49,322 bases of DNA from Afipia sp. (GTDB taxonomy: Bacteria; Pseudomonadota; Alphaproteobacteria; Rhizobiales; Xanthobacteraceae). This document shows positions 16,470 to 25,015 of this stretch, one piece after another. The notes beneath the pieces are model-generated. The model did not search any database, was not told the origin of the DNA, and saw nothing but the letters and a program-made list of their open reading frames with translations. The position numbers and the translations under genes were made by a program. How positions within the stretch are numbered: position 1 is the first letter of the stretch; each line of letters opens with the position of its first letter. The DNA lies in contig JAFKES010000074.1 in NCBI GenBank assembly GCA_017308495.1, positions 1 to 49,322 of the forward strand, read 5' to 3'.

Positions 16470-17253
16470 CGGCTACCACCCGCGCATGGAACGCCAGCAC
16501 GGCCCTTGAAATGGCATCTGGAGACCCCGTTAATATCGATCCGCACCGTTGATTGAAACACCCGCTGCAGCAACGCGTCCCCTTGCTGCAGCGCGGCGCG
16601 AACTATGAAGCGATGCTCCGATATCCCGTACCATCAGGCTAGCCACCCAAAAAAACTGAGCAGAGACGCGCAACCCGTTCACGATCTGCATTCATCTTCA
16701 TCATGCTGTCAGCAACCTTCGGCAACAGCGGGCGTGTCTCGGCATTGCGAGCGCCGCCCGACCAGGCAACGCGACAAGCGCCCCCTGCCCACCTACGTGG
16801 ATACGATGACAGCGACGATCTTGCTCTATCCGGCGGCAGAACGCTGCGTTCTATGCGGCCAACCAATTACCGATCTCTCGAGCCACCACATGCCGTCGAT
16901 CATGGCGAAATAAGTCAGCCCCGATGAGACAAGGCGCAGACACCGCTATTCCCGGCCACGTTCTCGACCGCCCGTCCCCGTTTCCGAAGCCGGGCTCCGC
17001 CAACGCGCCGCGGAGCAAATATTTCCCATGGTAAACAATAGGTTAGCCTCAAACGCCCTTGCATCGGAGGGCGGGGGATAAAAATACCCCTTTAGCCATG
17101 CATAGTTAGCAGCCCCCCGGTGCCGCCGCCGCGCCGGGCTGGCGGCCCATAGCCCGGCAAATGGCTGCAAAGTCGTCCAGCCGCTTAACAGTTTGTGCAG
17201 CCGGGCTTTGCATAGTCGGGACAATTCTGGATGCAGGCAGGTTAGATCCCGTG
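16470..17253. other. Island edge, no confident gene
   Basis: 784 bp between the AraC start and the HerA-like gene. It carries the upstream region of the AraC gene and one possible 35-codon peptide gene (16806-16913). No tRNA, direct repeat, integrase or insertion sequence was found here, so the boundary of the catabolic island has no visible attachment site. Confidence 0.5.
16806..16913 (+). CDS. Possible 35-aa peptide with CxxC
   Basis: A short frame from ATG 16806, beginning MTATILLYPAAERCVLCGQP, with a Cys-x-x-Cys and later two His residues (SSHHMP) that could bind a metal. The N-terminus resembles small hypothetical proteins that I associate with this bacterial group. There is no strong Shine-Dalgarno, so confidence is low. 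Confidence 0.3.
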   Translation: MTATILLYPAAERCVLCGQPITDLSSHHMPSIMAK

Positions 17254-19008
17254 ATGCTGGCGCCGTTGCAAACTCAATCGATGGGCCGCGTGATTTCCGT
17301 GCGCGGTTCGCAGGCCCGCATCGGACTGATGGCGGGCGCGATGTCCGACGTCACCATCAACGCCACCGTCGGCCAGTTCTTCGGCATCCGGACCGCGAAA
17401 AGCACGCTGGTGGCCATGATCACCGAGGTGAGCCGCGAAAATCTTGCGGCCGCCGGCAACTACACCGCCGTGGCGGCGGTCGATCTTCTCGGCGAGATCG
17501 GCGGCGGCCCGGCCGGCCGCTTCCAGCGCGGCATTACCGGTTATCCGTCCATCGGCGATCCGGTCGATCTCCTGACCAACCAGCAACTTCGCACGATCTA
17601 TGCGCCCGCGCGCGCCGACCAGATCCACATCGGCACCCTGCAGCAGGATTCCTCCGTCGCCGCGTGCGTCGATATCGAAGAGATGCTGAGCAAGCACTTC
17701 GCGGTGCTCGGCTCCACCGGCGTCGGCAAATCCACCGGCGTCTCGCTGCTGCTGAACGAAATCCTCAACGCGCGGCCGAGCCTGCGGGTGTTCCTGCTCG
17801 ACGTGCACAACGAATATGGCCGCTGCTTCGGCGACAAGGCCGTGGTGTTCAATCCGCGCAATATGAAACTGCCGTTCTGGCTGTTCAATTTCGAGGAATT
17901 CGTCGACGTCATCTTCGGCGGCCGGCCCGGCATCCCCGAGGAGCTCGAGGTCCTGGTCGAACTGATCCCGATGGCGAAGGGCCTGTACACGCAGTACCAG
18001 AACGCGGACCGCGCCGGCCTGAGGCGGCTCGATACCAAGTCCGTCGCCTATACGGCCGACACCCCGGTGCCCTACCGGCTGGTCGATCTCATTTCGCTGA
18101 TCGACCAGCGCATGGGCAAGCTCGAGAACCGCTCCTCGCGCATCATCTATCACCGGCTGATCATGCGCATCGAAACGGTGAAGAACGACCCGCGCTACGC
18201 CTTCATGTTCGAGAACGCCAATGTCGGCGGCGACACCATGGCCGACGTCATCAGCCTGCTGTTTCGCCTGCCCGCCAACGGGCGGCCGATGGCGGTGATG
18301 CAACTCGCCGGCCTGCCGGTGGAGGTGGTGGATTCGGTCGTGTCCGTGCTGTGCCGCATGGCCTTCGATTTCGGACTGTGGAGCGACGGCGCATCGCCGA
18401 TGCTGTTCGTCTGCGAGGAAGCCCACCGCTACGCCTCCGCCGACCGCACCACCGGCTTCGGGCCGACCCGCAAGGCGGTGTCGCGCATCGCCAAGGAAGG
18501 CCGCAAATACGGCGTCTATCTCGCGCTGGTGACGCAGCGCCCGGCGGAGCTTGATTCCACCATCATCTCCCAATGCAACACGCTGTTCGCCATGCGCCTC
18601 GCCAACGAACGCGACCAGGAGCTGTTGCGTTCGGCGGTCTCCGACGCCGCAGCCAACCTGCTGTCGTTCGTCCCCTCGCTCGGAACGCGCGAGGTGCTGG
18701 CCTTCGGCGAAGGCGTCGCGCTGCCGACCCGCCTGCGCTTCAAGGAACTCCCGGCGCACCAGATTCCGCGCAGTGAATCGACAGTCGCCACCACACCGTC
18801 GACCCATAACGGCCATGACATCGACTTCGTGACGTCGGTGGTGGATCGCTGGCGCGGGGCAACGGCGCACCGCGAGACCGCGAACGACCCGGTGTTCGAC
18901 CGCCTCGCCGAGCGGTCGATTCCGCAGGCGCCGGAAGCCCCGATGCTGCAACCGTCGCTCGGGCTCGATCCGGACCGCTTCTCCGTGCTCAAGAAGCCGC
19001 TGCGCTGA
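17254..19008 (+). CDS. HerA/DUF87-family ATPase
   Basis: A 584-aa ATPase of the HerA-FtsK superfamily (DUF87). An N-terminal HAS-barrel-like domain (about residues 8-130) precedes Walker A GSTGVGKST at about 153-161. DVHNEYGR follows, then Walker B LFVCEEAHR near 390 and an arginine-containing EGRKYGVYLALVTQRPAELD sensor segment with STIISQCNTLFAMRL. HerA proteins form hexameric DNA translocases, usually with the nuclease NurA in DNA-end processing. No NurA is nearby, and bacterial members alone are poorly understood. I chose ATG 17254 over an in-frame ATG at 17161 whose 31 extra residues do not look like the family. Confidence 0.85.
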   Translation: MLAPLQTQSMGRVISVRGSQARIGLMAGAMSDVTINATVGQFFGIRTAKSTLVAMITEVSRENLAAAGNYTAVAAVDLLGEIGGGPAGRFQRGITGYPSIGDPVDLLTNQQLRTIYAPARADQIHIGTLQQDSSVAACVDIEEMLSKHFAVLGSTGVGKSTGVSLLLNEILNARPSLRVFLLDVHNEYGRCFGDKAVVFNPRNMKLPFWLFNFEEFVDVIFGGRPGIPEELEVLVELIPMAKGLYTQYQNADRAGLRRLDTKSVAYTADTPVPYRLVDLISLIDQRMGKLENRSSRIIYHRLIMRIETVKNDPRYAFMFENANVGGDTMADVISLLFRLPANGRPMAVMQLAGLPVEVVDSVVSVLCRMAFDFGLWSDGASPMLFVCEEAHRYASADRTTGFGPTRKAVSRIAKEGRKYGVYLALVTQRPAELDSTIISQCNTLFAMRLANERDQELLRSAVSDAAANLLSFVPSLGTREVLAFGEGVALPTRLRFKELPAHQIPRSESTVATTPSTHNGHDIDFVTSVVDRWRGATAHRETANDPVFDRLAERSIPQAPEAPMLQPSLGLDPDRFSVLKKPLR

Positions 19009-19113
19009 GGCAACAGCCGGGTATGGAGCCGGCCGTGCGGCGCCTGTCGCTTTGCGCCGGCGCCGTCTTCTTCTATGGTCGGGCGAGTTTCATCCCAACG
19101 CCGGACCCGCCGC

Positions 19114-19695
19114 ATGAGCACGCCTCCCATCAGCCGCTTTCCCGTTCCCGCATTGAACACGCTGCCGGACGACATCCGCACCCGGATTCTCGGCGTGCAG
19201 GAGAAATCCGGATTCGTGCCGAACGTCTTCCTGGCGCTGGCTGCGCGGCCGGACGAATTCCGGGCCTTCTTCGCCTATAACGATGCGCTGATGGAAAAAG
19301 ACAGCGGTCTCAGCAAGGCCGAACGCGAGATGATCGTGGTCGCGACCAGCGCCGCCAACCAGTGCCACTACTGCGTGGTGTCGCATGGCGCCATCCTGCG
19401 CATCCGCGCCAAGAATCCGCTGATCGCCGACCAGATCGCCAACAACTACCGCAAGGCCGACATCACGCCGCGCCAGCGCGCCATGCTCGATTTCGCGGTC
19501 AAGGTCTGCCAGGAAGCGCAGAAGACCTCGCCGCAGGATTTCGACGTGCTGCACGGCCACGGCTTCAGCGACGACGACATCTGGGACATCGCCGCCATCG
19601 CCGCATTCTTCGCGCTGTCGAACCGCATGGCCAGCGTCACCGACATGCGGCCCAACGACGAATTCTATATGATGGGCCGGGTACCGAAGGCATAA
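19114..19695 (+). CDS. AhpD-family peroxidase-related protein
   Basis: A 193-aa all-helical carboxymuconolactone decarboxylase/AhpD-like protein of the uncharacterised peroxidase-related subfamily. The redox motif is Cys84-His-Tyr-Cys87 with His91 (CHYCVVSHGA). Family members relay electrons to reduce peroxides or act as small disulfide reductants. The start is ATG 19114 (MSTPPISRFPVPAL); an open frame from 19075 adds only unconserved residues. The gene is 105 bp after the HerA-type gene and 25 bp before mgtC. Confidence 0.88.
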   Translation: MSTPPISRFPVPALNTLPDDIRTRILGVQEKSGFVPNVFLALAARPDEFRAFFAYNDALMEKDSGLSKAEREMIVVATSAANQCHYCVVSHGAILRIRAKNPLIADQIANNYRKADITPRQRAMLDFAVKVCQEAQKTSPQDFDVLHGHGFSDDDIWDIAAIAAFFALSNRMASVTDMRPNDEFYMMGRVPKA

Positions 19696-19720
19696 CCCAG
19701 CAATCCGGGAGACGACGGCG

Positions 19721-20191
19721 TTGCTCGACTGGTCGGACATTGTGCTCAGGCTTGGGGTCGCCACCGTGGCGTCGGCGGCGATCGGCCTCAACCGCGACCT
19801 GCACGGCAAGCCGATCGGCGTGCGCACCCTGGGAATCGTGGGTCTCGCCACTTCGCTTGTGGTGCTGACCTCCAACCCGATCGCCCTCGAAGCCGGCCTG
19901 ATGTCGGACGCCACGAGCCGGGTGGTTCAGGGCATTCTCACCGGCATCGGCTTTCTCGGCGCGGGCGTCATCATCCATTCCGAGCGGGGCAAGGTGCGGG
20001 GGTTGACCAGCGCCGCCTGCGTCTGGCTCACCGCCTGTATCGGCGTCATGTGCGGCCTCGGCCATTGGCGGCTCGTCGTCGTCGCGATGGGCCTCACGCT
20101 TGCGCTGCTGGTTTTTGGCGGCGTGCTGGAGCGGACGATGCACCGCCTCATCGGCGGCAAGGGGGCGGACGACGACCTGCCGCGCGACTGA
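19721..20191 (+). CDS. MgtC/SapB family membrane protein
   Basis: A 156-aa inner-membrane protein with about four to five hydrophobic segments and the MgtC/SapB signature AAIGLNRDLHGKPIGVRTLGIVG near residues 19-41, then GILTGIGFLGAGVIIHSERGKVRGLTSAACVWLTA. It starts at TTG 19721 with GGGAG about ten bases upstream; no better start is present. MgtC-type proteins help growth at low magnesium and modulate ATP synthase or membrane potential. It ends exactly against the convergent ParB-like gene (stops at 20191 and 20192). Confidence 0.88.
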   Translation: MLDWSDIVLRLGVATVASAAIGLNRDLHGKPIGVRTLGIVGLATSLVVLTSNPIALEAGLMSDATSRVVQGILTGIGFLGAGVIIHSERGKVRGLTSAACVWLTACIGVMCGLGHWRLVVVAMGLTLALLVFGGVLERTMHRLIGGKGADDDLPRD

Positions 20192-20815
20192 TCAGTCCTC
20201 GTCCGCCGGTCCGCACCACCCTGGCAGGTAGATCGCGTCCTTGCTCTTGCCGAGCGACAACGCCTGCTCGACGGCCTTCGCGAAGTCGGCCTCGACGATC
20301 TTGCGCGACAGGCGACGACGCAGAAAATCCGCCCAGAGAAACTCGCTGAACGGCGTCGTGTCCTTGGCAAAGCCGCCGACGCGGCGCAGTTCACCGGCCA
20401 GGCTGCGGAATGGATCGTCCTTCAGGCCGGTGACGTCTTTCGGCAGGTCGCGGTAATCGCGCCGTTCGCCTTTGACGTCATAGGGATAGACCCAGCGGCG
20501 ATTGTCGAGCACGATCCAGAACGCCTTCTTGTCCACCATGGTCAGGTCGGCCACCACCGAGACCAGAACCTCCTTCTCGCCCTCGTCGTGAAGGGCGCGC
20601 GCCAGATGATGATGGTCGATCACGTAATTGCGCCCGTCAGGACCGACGACCACCGGAATCATGTGAGTCCCGAGCAACTCGGCGCGTTTCTTGTCCTTGT
20701 GGCCGCGCCAGCGCTGGCGCTTGTCCTTCACCTCCCTGAGACCGACGGTCATCTGGGTTGGACGCAACGATAAAATCCTCACCGGCTTCAGAATGGGTTC
20801 TCGCTTGGTGGTCAT
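20192..20815 (-). CDS. ParB-like nuclease-fold protein (PF08857 type)
   Basis: A 207-aa protein related to the putative ParB-like nuclease family. The conserved core includes VGLREVKDKRQRW, PVVVGPDGRNYVIDHHHLARALHDEG near residues 54-79, and an LPGWCG segment at the C-terminus. It has no helix-turn-helix and no ParA partner, so a role in chromosome partition is unlikely. The HHHL motif equals the catalytic or nucleotide-binding site of the ParB/sulfiredoxin fold. Function unknown. Confidence 0.8.
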   Translation of the reverse strand: MTTKREPILKPVRILSLRPTQMTVGLREVKDKRQRWRGHKDKKRAELLGTHMIPVVVGPDGRNYVIDHHHLARALHDEGEKEVLVSVVADLTMVDKKAFWIVLDNRRWVYPYDVKGERRDYRDLPKDVTGLKDDPFRSLAGELRRVGGFAKDTTPFSEFLWADFLRRRLSRKIVEADFAKAVEQALSLGKSKDAIYLPGWCGPADED

Positions 20816-21065
20816 GACGGGTCACTCCGGTCCGGGGAATTGGGGGCACAATCTAGCCGAAGGCCGGAAGCGCGGGACGCCCGGGGGCCATCACGTTCCG
20901 GACATCGAAACTTGATCCATCGTCATGACGGGTGAAGCAGCCTGTTCCGCTCCGTATGCGCCGATCGCGGCGGCAACTTCTTTTCTCCACGACACGTTCG
21001 GCCGGCATGGTAAAGTGCCGGCACGATCCGCAGATCCTGTCATTGATAACCATGCAGCGAGCCCC

Positions 21066-21395
21066 ATGACCGACGGCGACCACCGGGTGCTGAAATTTCG
21101 CCCGCGCACGGCGGACCGGCCCCCTGCCGCCGACAGGGGACAGGCGGGGCAGCCGGTCAAGCGCGCGCCGGACCTGTCCCGGTACCAGCAGGCCGGGGAA
21201 AGCGCCGACGACTACCGCCACCGCATGATCGCCAACACTGCCGCGATCGTCTTTACCGCCGCCCTCACCGGGGCCGGCATCTGGCTCGCGGTAACGCTGG
21301 CGGACCTACGCAATACCCAGGACTGCGTGCTGATGGGACGGCGGGACTGCGGGCACATCTCGGCTCAGGGCACCGACCCGACCCGCCACAATTAA
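21066..21395 (+). CDS. Small single-pass membrane protein, unknown
   Basis: A 109-aa protein. A proline/arginine-rich cytoplasmic N-terminus ([18 protein letters not shown]) is followed by one transmembrane helix at about residues 58-79 ([19 protein letters not shown]). The short C-terminus holds two Cys ([12 protein letters not shown]). ATG 21066 is preferred over an in-frame start at 20925, because the extra residues look like untranslated DNA. It is not recognised beyond general similarity to short membrane proteins of this group. It precedes the acpXL cluster by 160 bp on the same strand. Confidence 0.6.
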   Translation: MTDGDHRVLKFRPRTADRPPAADRGQAGQPVKRAPDLSRYQQAGESADDYRHRMIANTAAIVFTAALTGAGIWLAVTLADLRNTQDCVLMGRRDCGHISAQGTDPTRHN

Positions 21396-21555
21396 CTGCC
21401 CCAGACCGGCCATTTCGGGAACCGCAGCGCCATTGAACTCGGGGCATCGCTCCGATATACGGGGATTCAACCCGTCCCGGGCAGAGGTGGCCCAGCCGCC
21501 TAGCCTGCGTCCGCCGCAGATTCGGCACTTACTTCAGATATCTCAAGGGCTTAGC

Positions 21556-21837
21556 ATGTCGTCTACATTCGATCAGGTCGCCACGATCATTGCCGAAACG
21601 TGCGACATCCCCCGCGACACGATCACCCCGGAGAGCCATGCCATCGACGATCTGGGCATCGACAGCCTGGACTTTCTCGACATTGCTTTCGCCATCGACA
21701 AGGCGTTCGGCATCAAGCTGCCGCTGGAGAAGTGGACCCAGGAGGTCAACGACGGCAAGGCCACCACCGAGCAGTATTTCGTCCTGAAGAACCTCAGCGC
21801 GCGTATCGACGAGCTGGTCGCCGCCAAGGGCGCCTGA
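21556..21837 (+). CDS. acpXL: Acyl carrier protein AcpXL for very-long-chain fatty acid of lipid A
   Basis: A 93-aa acyl carrier protein matching rhizobial AcpXL, beginning [20 protein letters not shown]. The phosphopantetheine site is Ser37 in GIDSLDF. AcpXL carries the growing 27-hydroxyoctacosanoate chain that LpxXL later attaches to lipid A. The ATG at 21556 is chosen because AcpXL homology begins there, although the frame is open to 21433. It is the first gene of the cluster acpXL-fabZXL-fabF2XL-fabF1XL-adh2XL-lpxXL. Confidence 0.95.
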   Translation: MSSTFDQVATIIAETCDIPRDTITPESHAIDDLGIDSLDFLDIAFAIDKAFGIKLPLEKWTQEVNDGKATTEQYFVLKNLSARIDELVAAKGA

Positions 21838-21848
21838 CGCGCCCGGCC

Positions 21849-22322
21849 ATGAATCTCGAATACTTCCAGCTGATCGACCGTATCGTCGGCCTTGATGCCG
21901 ACGGACGGACCATCACGGTCGAAGCGCAGGTGCCGCAGACCAGCACCATCTTCGAAGGCCACTTTCCCGGCCATCCGCTGATGCCGGGCGTGCTGCTGAT
22001 CGAGTCCATGGCGCAGACCTCCGGCTGGCTGCTGATCGCGCTATTGAAGTTTGAGCGCATGCCGTTTCTGGCCGCCGTTAAGGAAGCCAAGATGCGCGAC
22101 TTCGTCACCCCGGGCCAGCGTCTGACCATCGACGCCAGCGTGGTTCACGACGGCTCCGGATTCGCCGTGACCGAGGCCAGGGTCCGCGCCGACGGCAAGC
22201 TGAAGTGCAACGCGACCCTGACCTTCCGCCACACCCCCTTCCCCCATCCCGACATGCGCGGACACATGGAAGCGGTGGCGACCCGCATCGGATTCCCACG
22301 ACAGGCGATCGCCCATGGCTGA
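21849..22322 (+). CDS. fabZXL: 3-hydroxyacyl-ACP dehydratase FabZXL
   Basis: A 157-aa FabZ-like hot-dog dehydratase. The catalytic His motif is GHFPGHPLMPGVLLIESMAQ near residues 37-56, with the catalytic acid Glu within LLIESMAQ. It dehydrates 3-hydroxyacyl-AcpXL during elongation of the very-long-chain fatty acid. ATG 21849 lies 11 bp after the acpXL stop. Its 3' end overlaps fabF2XL by 8 bp. Confidence 0.92.
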   Translation: MNLEYFQLIDRIVGLDADGRTITVEAQVPQTSTIFEGHFPGHPLMPGVLLIESMAQTSGWLLIALLKFERMPFLAAVKEAKMRDFVTPGQRLTIDASVVHDGSGFAVTEARVRADGKLKCNATLTFRHTPFPHPDMRGHMEAVATRIGFPRQAIAHG

Positions 22323-23514
22323 GACCCCTTCATTGTCCGGCAAGCCCCGCGAGGCCTGGATCACCGGCATCGGCTTGGCGTCCTCGCTCGGCGAAGGCCC
22401 GGACGCGCATTGGGATGCATTGAACGCCGGCCGCATCAACGTGGATGAGACAGGCTTTGCGCCCTACATCGTCCATCCGATGACCAAGGTGAGCTTCGAC
22501 GCGCAGATCCCCAAGAAGGGCGACCAGCGCCAGATGGAAGCCTGGCAGCGCATCGGCACCTATGCCGCCGGACTCGCGCTCGATTCCGCGGGCCTCAAGG
22601 GCAACACCGACATTCTGTCGCGCACCGACATGATCGTCGCGGCCGGAGGCGGCGAGCGCGACCTCGCGGTCGACGCCGCGATCCTCAACGACTACGCGCA
22701 AGGTAACGCCGCGCCGCACTTCCTCAACGAACGGCTGATGAACGACCTGCGGCCGACGCTGTTCCTGGCGCAACTGTCTAACCTGCTGGCCGGTAACATC
22801 GCCATCGTCCATGGCGTCACCGGTTCGTCGCGCACCTTCATGGGCGAGGAAGCCGCCGGCGTCGATGCCGCGCGCATCGCGCTGGCGCGGATCGCCGCCG
22901 GACAGAGCGACATCGCCCTTATCGGCGCGGCGCAAAACGGGGAGCGCAAGGATCTGCTGATGCTCTATGAGTTCAGCGATCTTAATCTCAAGGACAAATT
23001 CGCGCCGGTGTGGCAGCGCGACGGACGCGGTTTCGCACTCGGCTCCGGCGGCGCGTTTCTGGTGATCGAGTCCAAGGAGCACGCGCAGGCGCGAGGCGCC
23101 AAGCCCTACGCGAAGCTCTCCAACGTCGTCGCCGACCATGCGCTGCGCAAAACCGCCGGCAGCGTCACTGCGACACTCGACAGCCTGTGGTCGCAACTCG
23201 GCCCGATCGGCGCCGACAGCGCCATCATCACCGGCGCGACGGGTGCGCCCGTCACCGCCGAGGAACGCGCGTTCCTCGACAAGCATCGCGACATTCCGGT
23301 GCGCGCCACCGGCACCTCATTCGGCCACGTCATGGAGGCGCAATTTCCGCTCGGGCTCGCACTGGCCGCGCTGTCGCTGTCGCGCCGGGCCCTGTTCGCG
23401 CCGAACGATCCGGCGGGCGTCGAGATTGAAATGACGAAGCCGCCGTCCCAGATAGTGGTGGTCGGAGCCGGCCACTGGCGCGGCGAAGGCATGGCGCTGG
23501 TCGAGGCCGTCTAG
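22315..23514 (+). CDS. fabF2XL: Ketosynthase-like FabF2XL without catalytic Cys
   Basis: A 399-aa beta-ketoacyl-ACP synthase fold. Where active enzymes have the nucleophile (TACAS), this protein reads VTGSSRT (residues 168-174), so Cys is replaced by Ser or Gly. The segment matching NAHGTGTP reads TGATGAPV, losing the first catalytic His. The later GTSFGH His is kept. It therefore resembles a chain-length-factor (KS-beta) partner and probably forms a heterodimer with FabF1XL that sets chain length at C26-C28. The same gene order occurs in Rhizobium clusters. Overlap with fabZXL (8 bp) suggests coupled translation. Confidence 0.88.
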   Translation: MAETPSLSGKPREAWITGIGLASSLGEGPDAHWDALNAGRINVDETGFAPYIVHPMTKVSFDAQIPKKGDQRQMEAWQRIGTYAAGLALDSAGLKGNTDILSRTDMIVAAGGGERDLAVDAAILNDYAQGNAAPHFLNERLMNDLRPTLFLAQLSNLLAGNIAIVHGVTGSSRTFMGEEAAGVDAARIALARIAAGQSDIALIGAAQNGERKDLLMLYEFSDLNLKDKFAPVWQRDGRGFALGSGGAFLVIESKEHAQARGAKPYAKLSNVVADHALRKTAGSVTATLDSLWSQLGPIGADSAIITGATGAPVTAEERAFLDKHRDIPVRATGTSFGHVMEAQFPLGLALAALSLSRRALFAPNDPAGVEIEMTKPPSQIVVVGAGHWRGEGMALVEAV

Positions 23515-23566
23515 AGTCTGAATTCAACGACGTTGAACCAGACTCCAGCCGTTTATCTTTTGGTTC

Positions 23567-23615
23567 GAGCATGATCTTTTCCGAAAACCGGTTCTCACTT
23601 TTCGGGATCATGCTC
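23567..23615. repeat. Palindromic intergenic repeat of the Bradyrhizobium/Rhodopseudomonas type
   Basis: A 49-bp hairpin-forming element with perfect 10-bp arms GAGCATGATC and GATCATGCTC and an inner CCGAAAA / TTTTCGG pair. I recall near-identical elements scattered in genomes of this family. It lies between fabF2XL and fabF1XL, where it could weaken or pause transcription or stabilise the upstream mRNA. Confidence 0.8.
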
Positions 23616-23635
23616 CAGCGGATATTGGGGAGACG

Positions 23636-24916
23636 ATGACATCCACGCGCGACAAGTTCGGACGGCCCATCGTCGTCGTCACCGGCATGGGCGTGGTGAC
23701 GTCGCTCGGATCGGGCAAGACCGATAACTGGGCTAAGCTGACCGCCGGCCAATCCGGCATCCGCACCATCACCCGCTTCCCCACCGACGGCCTCAAGACC
23801 ACCATGGCCGGCACAGTGGATTTCTTTCCGGTCGAGCCGTTTTCATCGACGGTGCTGACGGAACGCCTCGCCGATGTGGCGACGGAAGAAGCGATCGCGC
23901 AGGCCGGCATCGGCGCCAAAGGCGATTTTCCGGGCCCGCTGTTTCTCGCCGTCGCCCCGGTTGAGCTTGAATGGCCGCCGCGCGAGGCCGTGGCGCGCGC
24001 CACCGGGCTGACATCGGGGATCGATTACGACGCCCTGCTGCGCGTCAGCGGCGGCGGAAAGTTCACGGACCTGCACCGTCGCTTCATCTTCGGATCGGTG
24101 GCGGATCATCTCGCCGAGACCTTCGGCACCAAGGGCTCGCCGATCTCGCTGTCCACCGCCTGCGCCTCCGGCGCGACCGCGATCCAGCTTGGCGTCGAGG
24201 CCATCCGCCGCGGCGAGACCGACGCGGCGCTGTGCGTCGGCACCGACGGCTCGGTCAACGCCGAGGCGCTGATCCGCTTCTCGCTGCTGTCGGCGCTTTC
24301 GACCAACAACGATCCACCGCAGGCCGCGGTGCGACCGTTCGCCAAGAACCGCGACGGCTTCGTCATGGCGGAAGGCGCCGGCACGCTGGTACTGGAGAGC
24401 CTTGAGGCCGCGACCGCGCGCGGCGCGACCATTCTCGGCGTCGTCGCCGGCTGCGGCGAACTCGCCGACTCGTTCCACCGCACCCGCTCCAGCCCGGACG
24501 GCAAGCCGATCGTCGGCTGCGTCCGCAACGCGCTCGCGGACGCCGGCATGGGCGTCGAGCAGATCGACTACATCAACGCCCACGGCACCGGCACGCCTGA
24601 GAACGACAAGATGGAATATCTCGGCATCTCCCAGGTGTTCGGCGAGCGCGCCCAGCAGATTCCGGTGTCGTCCAACAAGTCGATGGTCGGCCACACGCTG
24701 TCCGCCGCCGGCGCGGTGGAAGCGGTGTTCTCGGTGCTGACCCTCCAGCATCAGCGCATTCCGCCGACCATCAATTACGACGTTCCGGACCCGGCCATTC
24801 CCTTCGACGTGGTGCCGAACAAGGCCCGCGACGCCCGCGTCACCGCCGTGATGTCCAATTCGTTCGGCTTCGGCGGCCAGAACGCCTCGCTGATCCTGAC
24901 CGGCGAGCCGATGTAG
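23636..24916 (+). CDS. fabF1XL: 3-ketoacyl-ACP synthase FabF1XL
   Basis: A 426-aa condensing enzyme with the complete Cys-His-His triad: Cys176 in STACASGAT, His316 in NAHGTGTPEND, His353 in NKSMVGHTLSAAG. It extends the acyl chain on AcpXL. FabF2XL upstream lacks two of these residues, so this subunit probably carries the catalysis of a KS-alpha/KS-beta pair. ATG 23636 has GGGGAG eight to nine bases upstream. Next gene adh2XL follows after 99 bp. Confidence 0.93.
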   Translation: MTSTRDKFGRPIVVVTGMGVVTSLGSGKTDNWAKLTAGQSGIRTITRFPTDGLKTTMAGTVDFFPVEPFSSTVLTERLADVATEEAIAQAGIGAKGDFPGPLFLAVAPVELEWPPREAVARATGLTSGIDYDALLRVSGGGKFTDLHRRFIFGSVADHLAETFGTKGSPISLSTACASGATAIQLGVEAIRRGETDAALCVGTDGSVNAEALIRFSLLSALSTNNDPPQAAVRPFAKNRDGFVMAEGAGTLVLESLEAATARGATILGVVAGCGELADSFHRTRSSPDGKPIVGCVRNALADAGMGVEQIDYINAHGTGTPENDKMEYLGISQVFGERAQQIPVSSNKSMVGHTLSAAGAVEAVFSVLTLQHQRIPPTINYDVPDPAIPFDVVPNKARDARVTAVMSNSFGFGGQNASLILTGEPM

Positions 24917-25015
24917 CCGGCGGCGGCGGTCGCGGCCGGCGGTTGACGCCACCGGCCGAACCGGCGATACGCAGCCCATCTGTCCATTCATCTTTCCTAC
25001 CGGAGACACGGCCTC

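Noticed and set aside
17242-18951. 569-codon minus-strand frame opposite the HerA-type ATPase
   Set aside because: The plus-strand frame has Walker motifs and family similarity; the reverse frame has none.
20192-20815. Chromosome or plasmid partition ParB
   Set aside because: No ParA gene, no helix-turn-helix and no parS-like repeats; it matches the PF08857-type stand-alone family.
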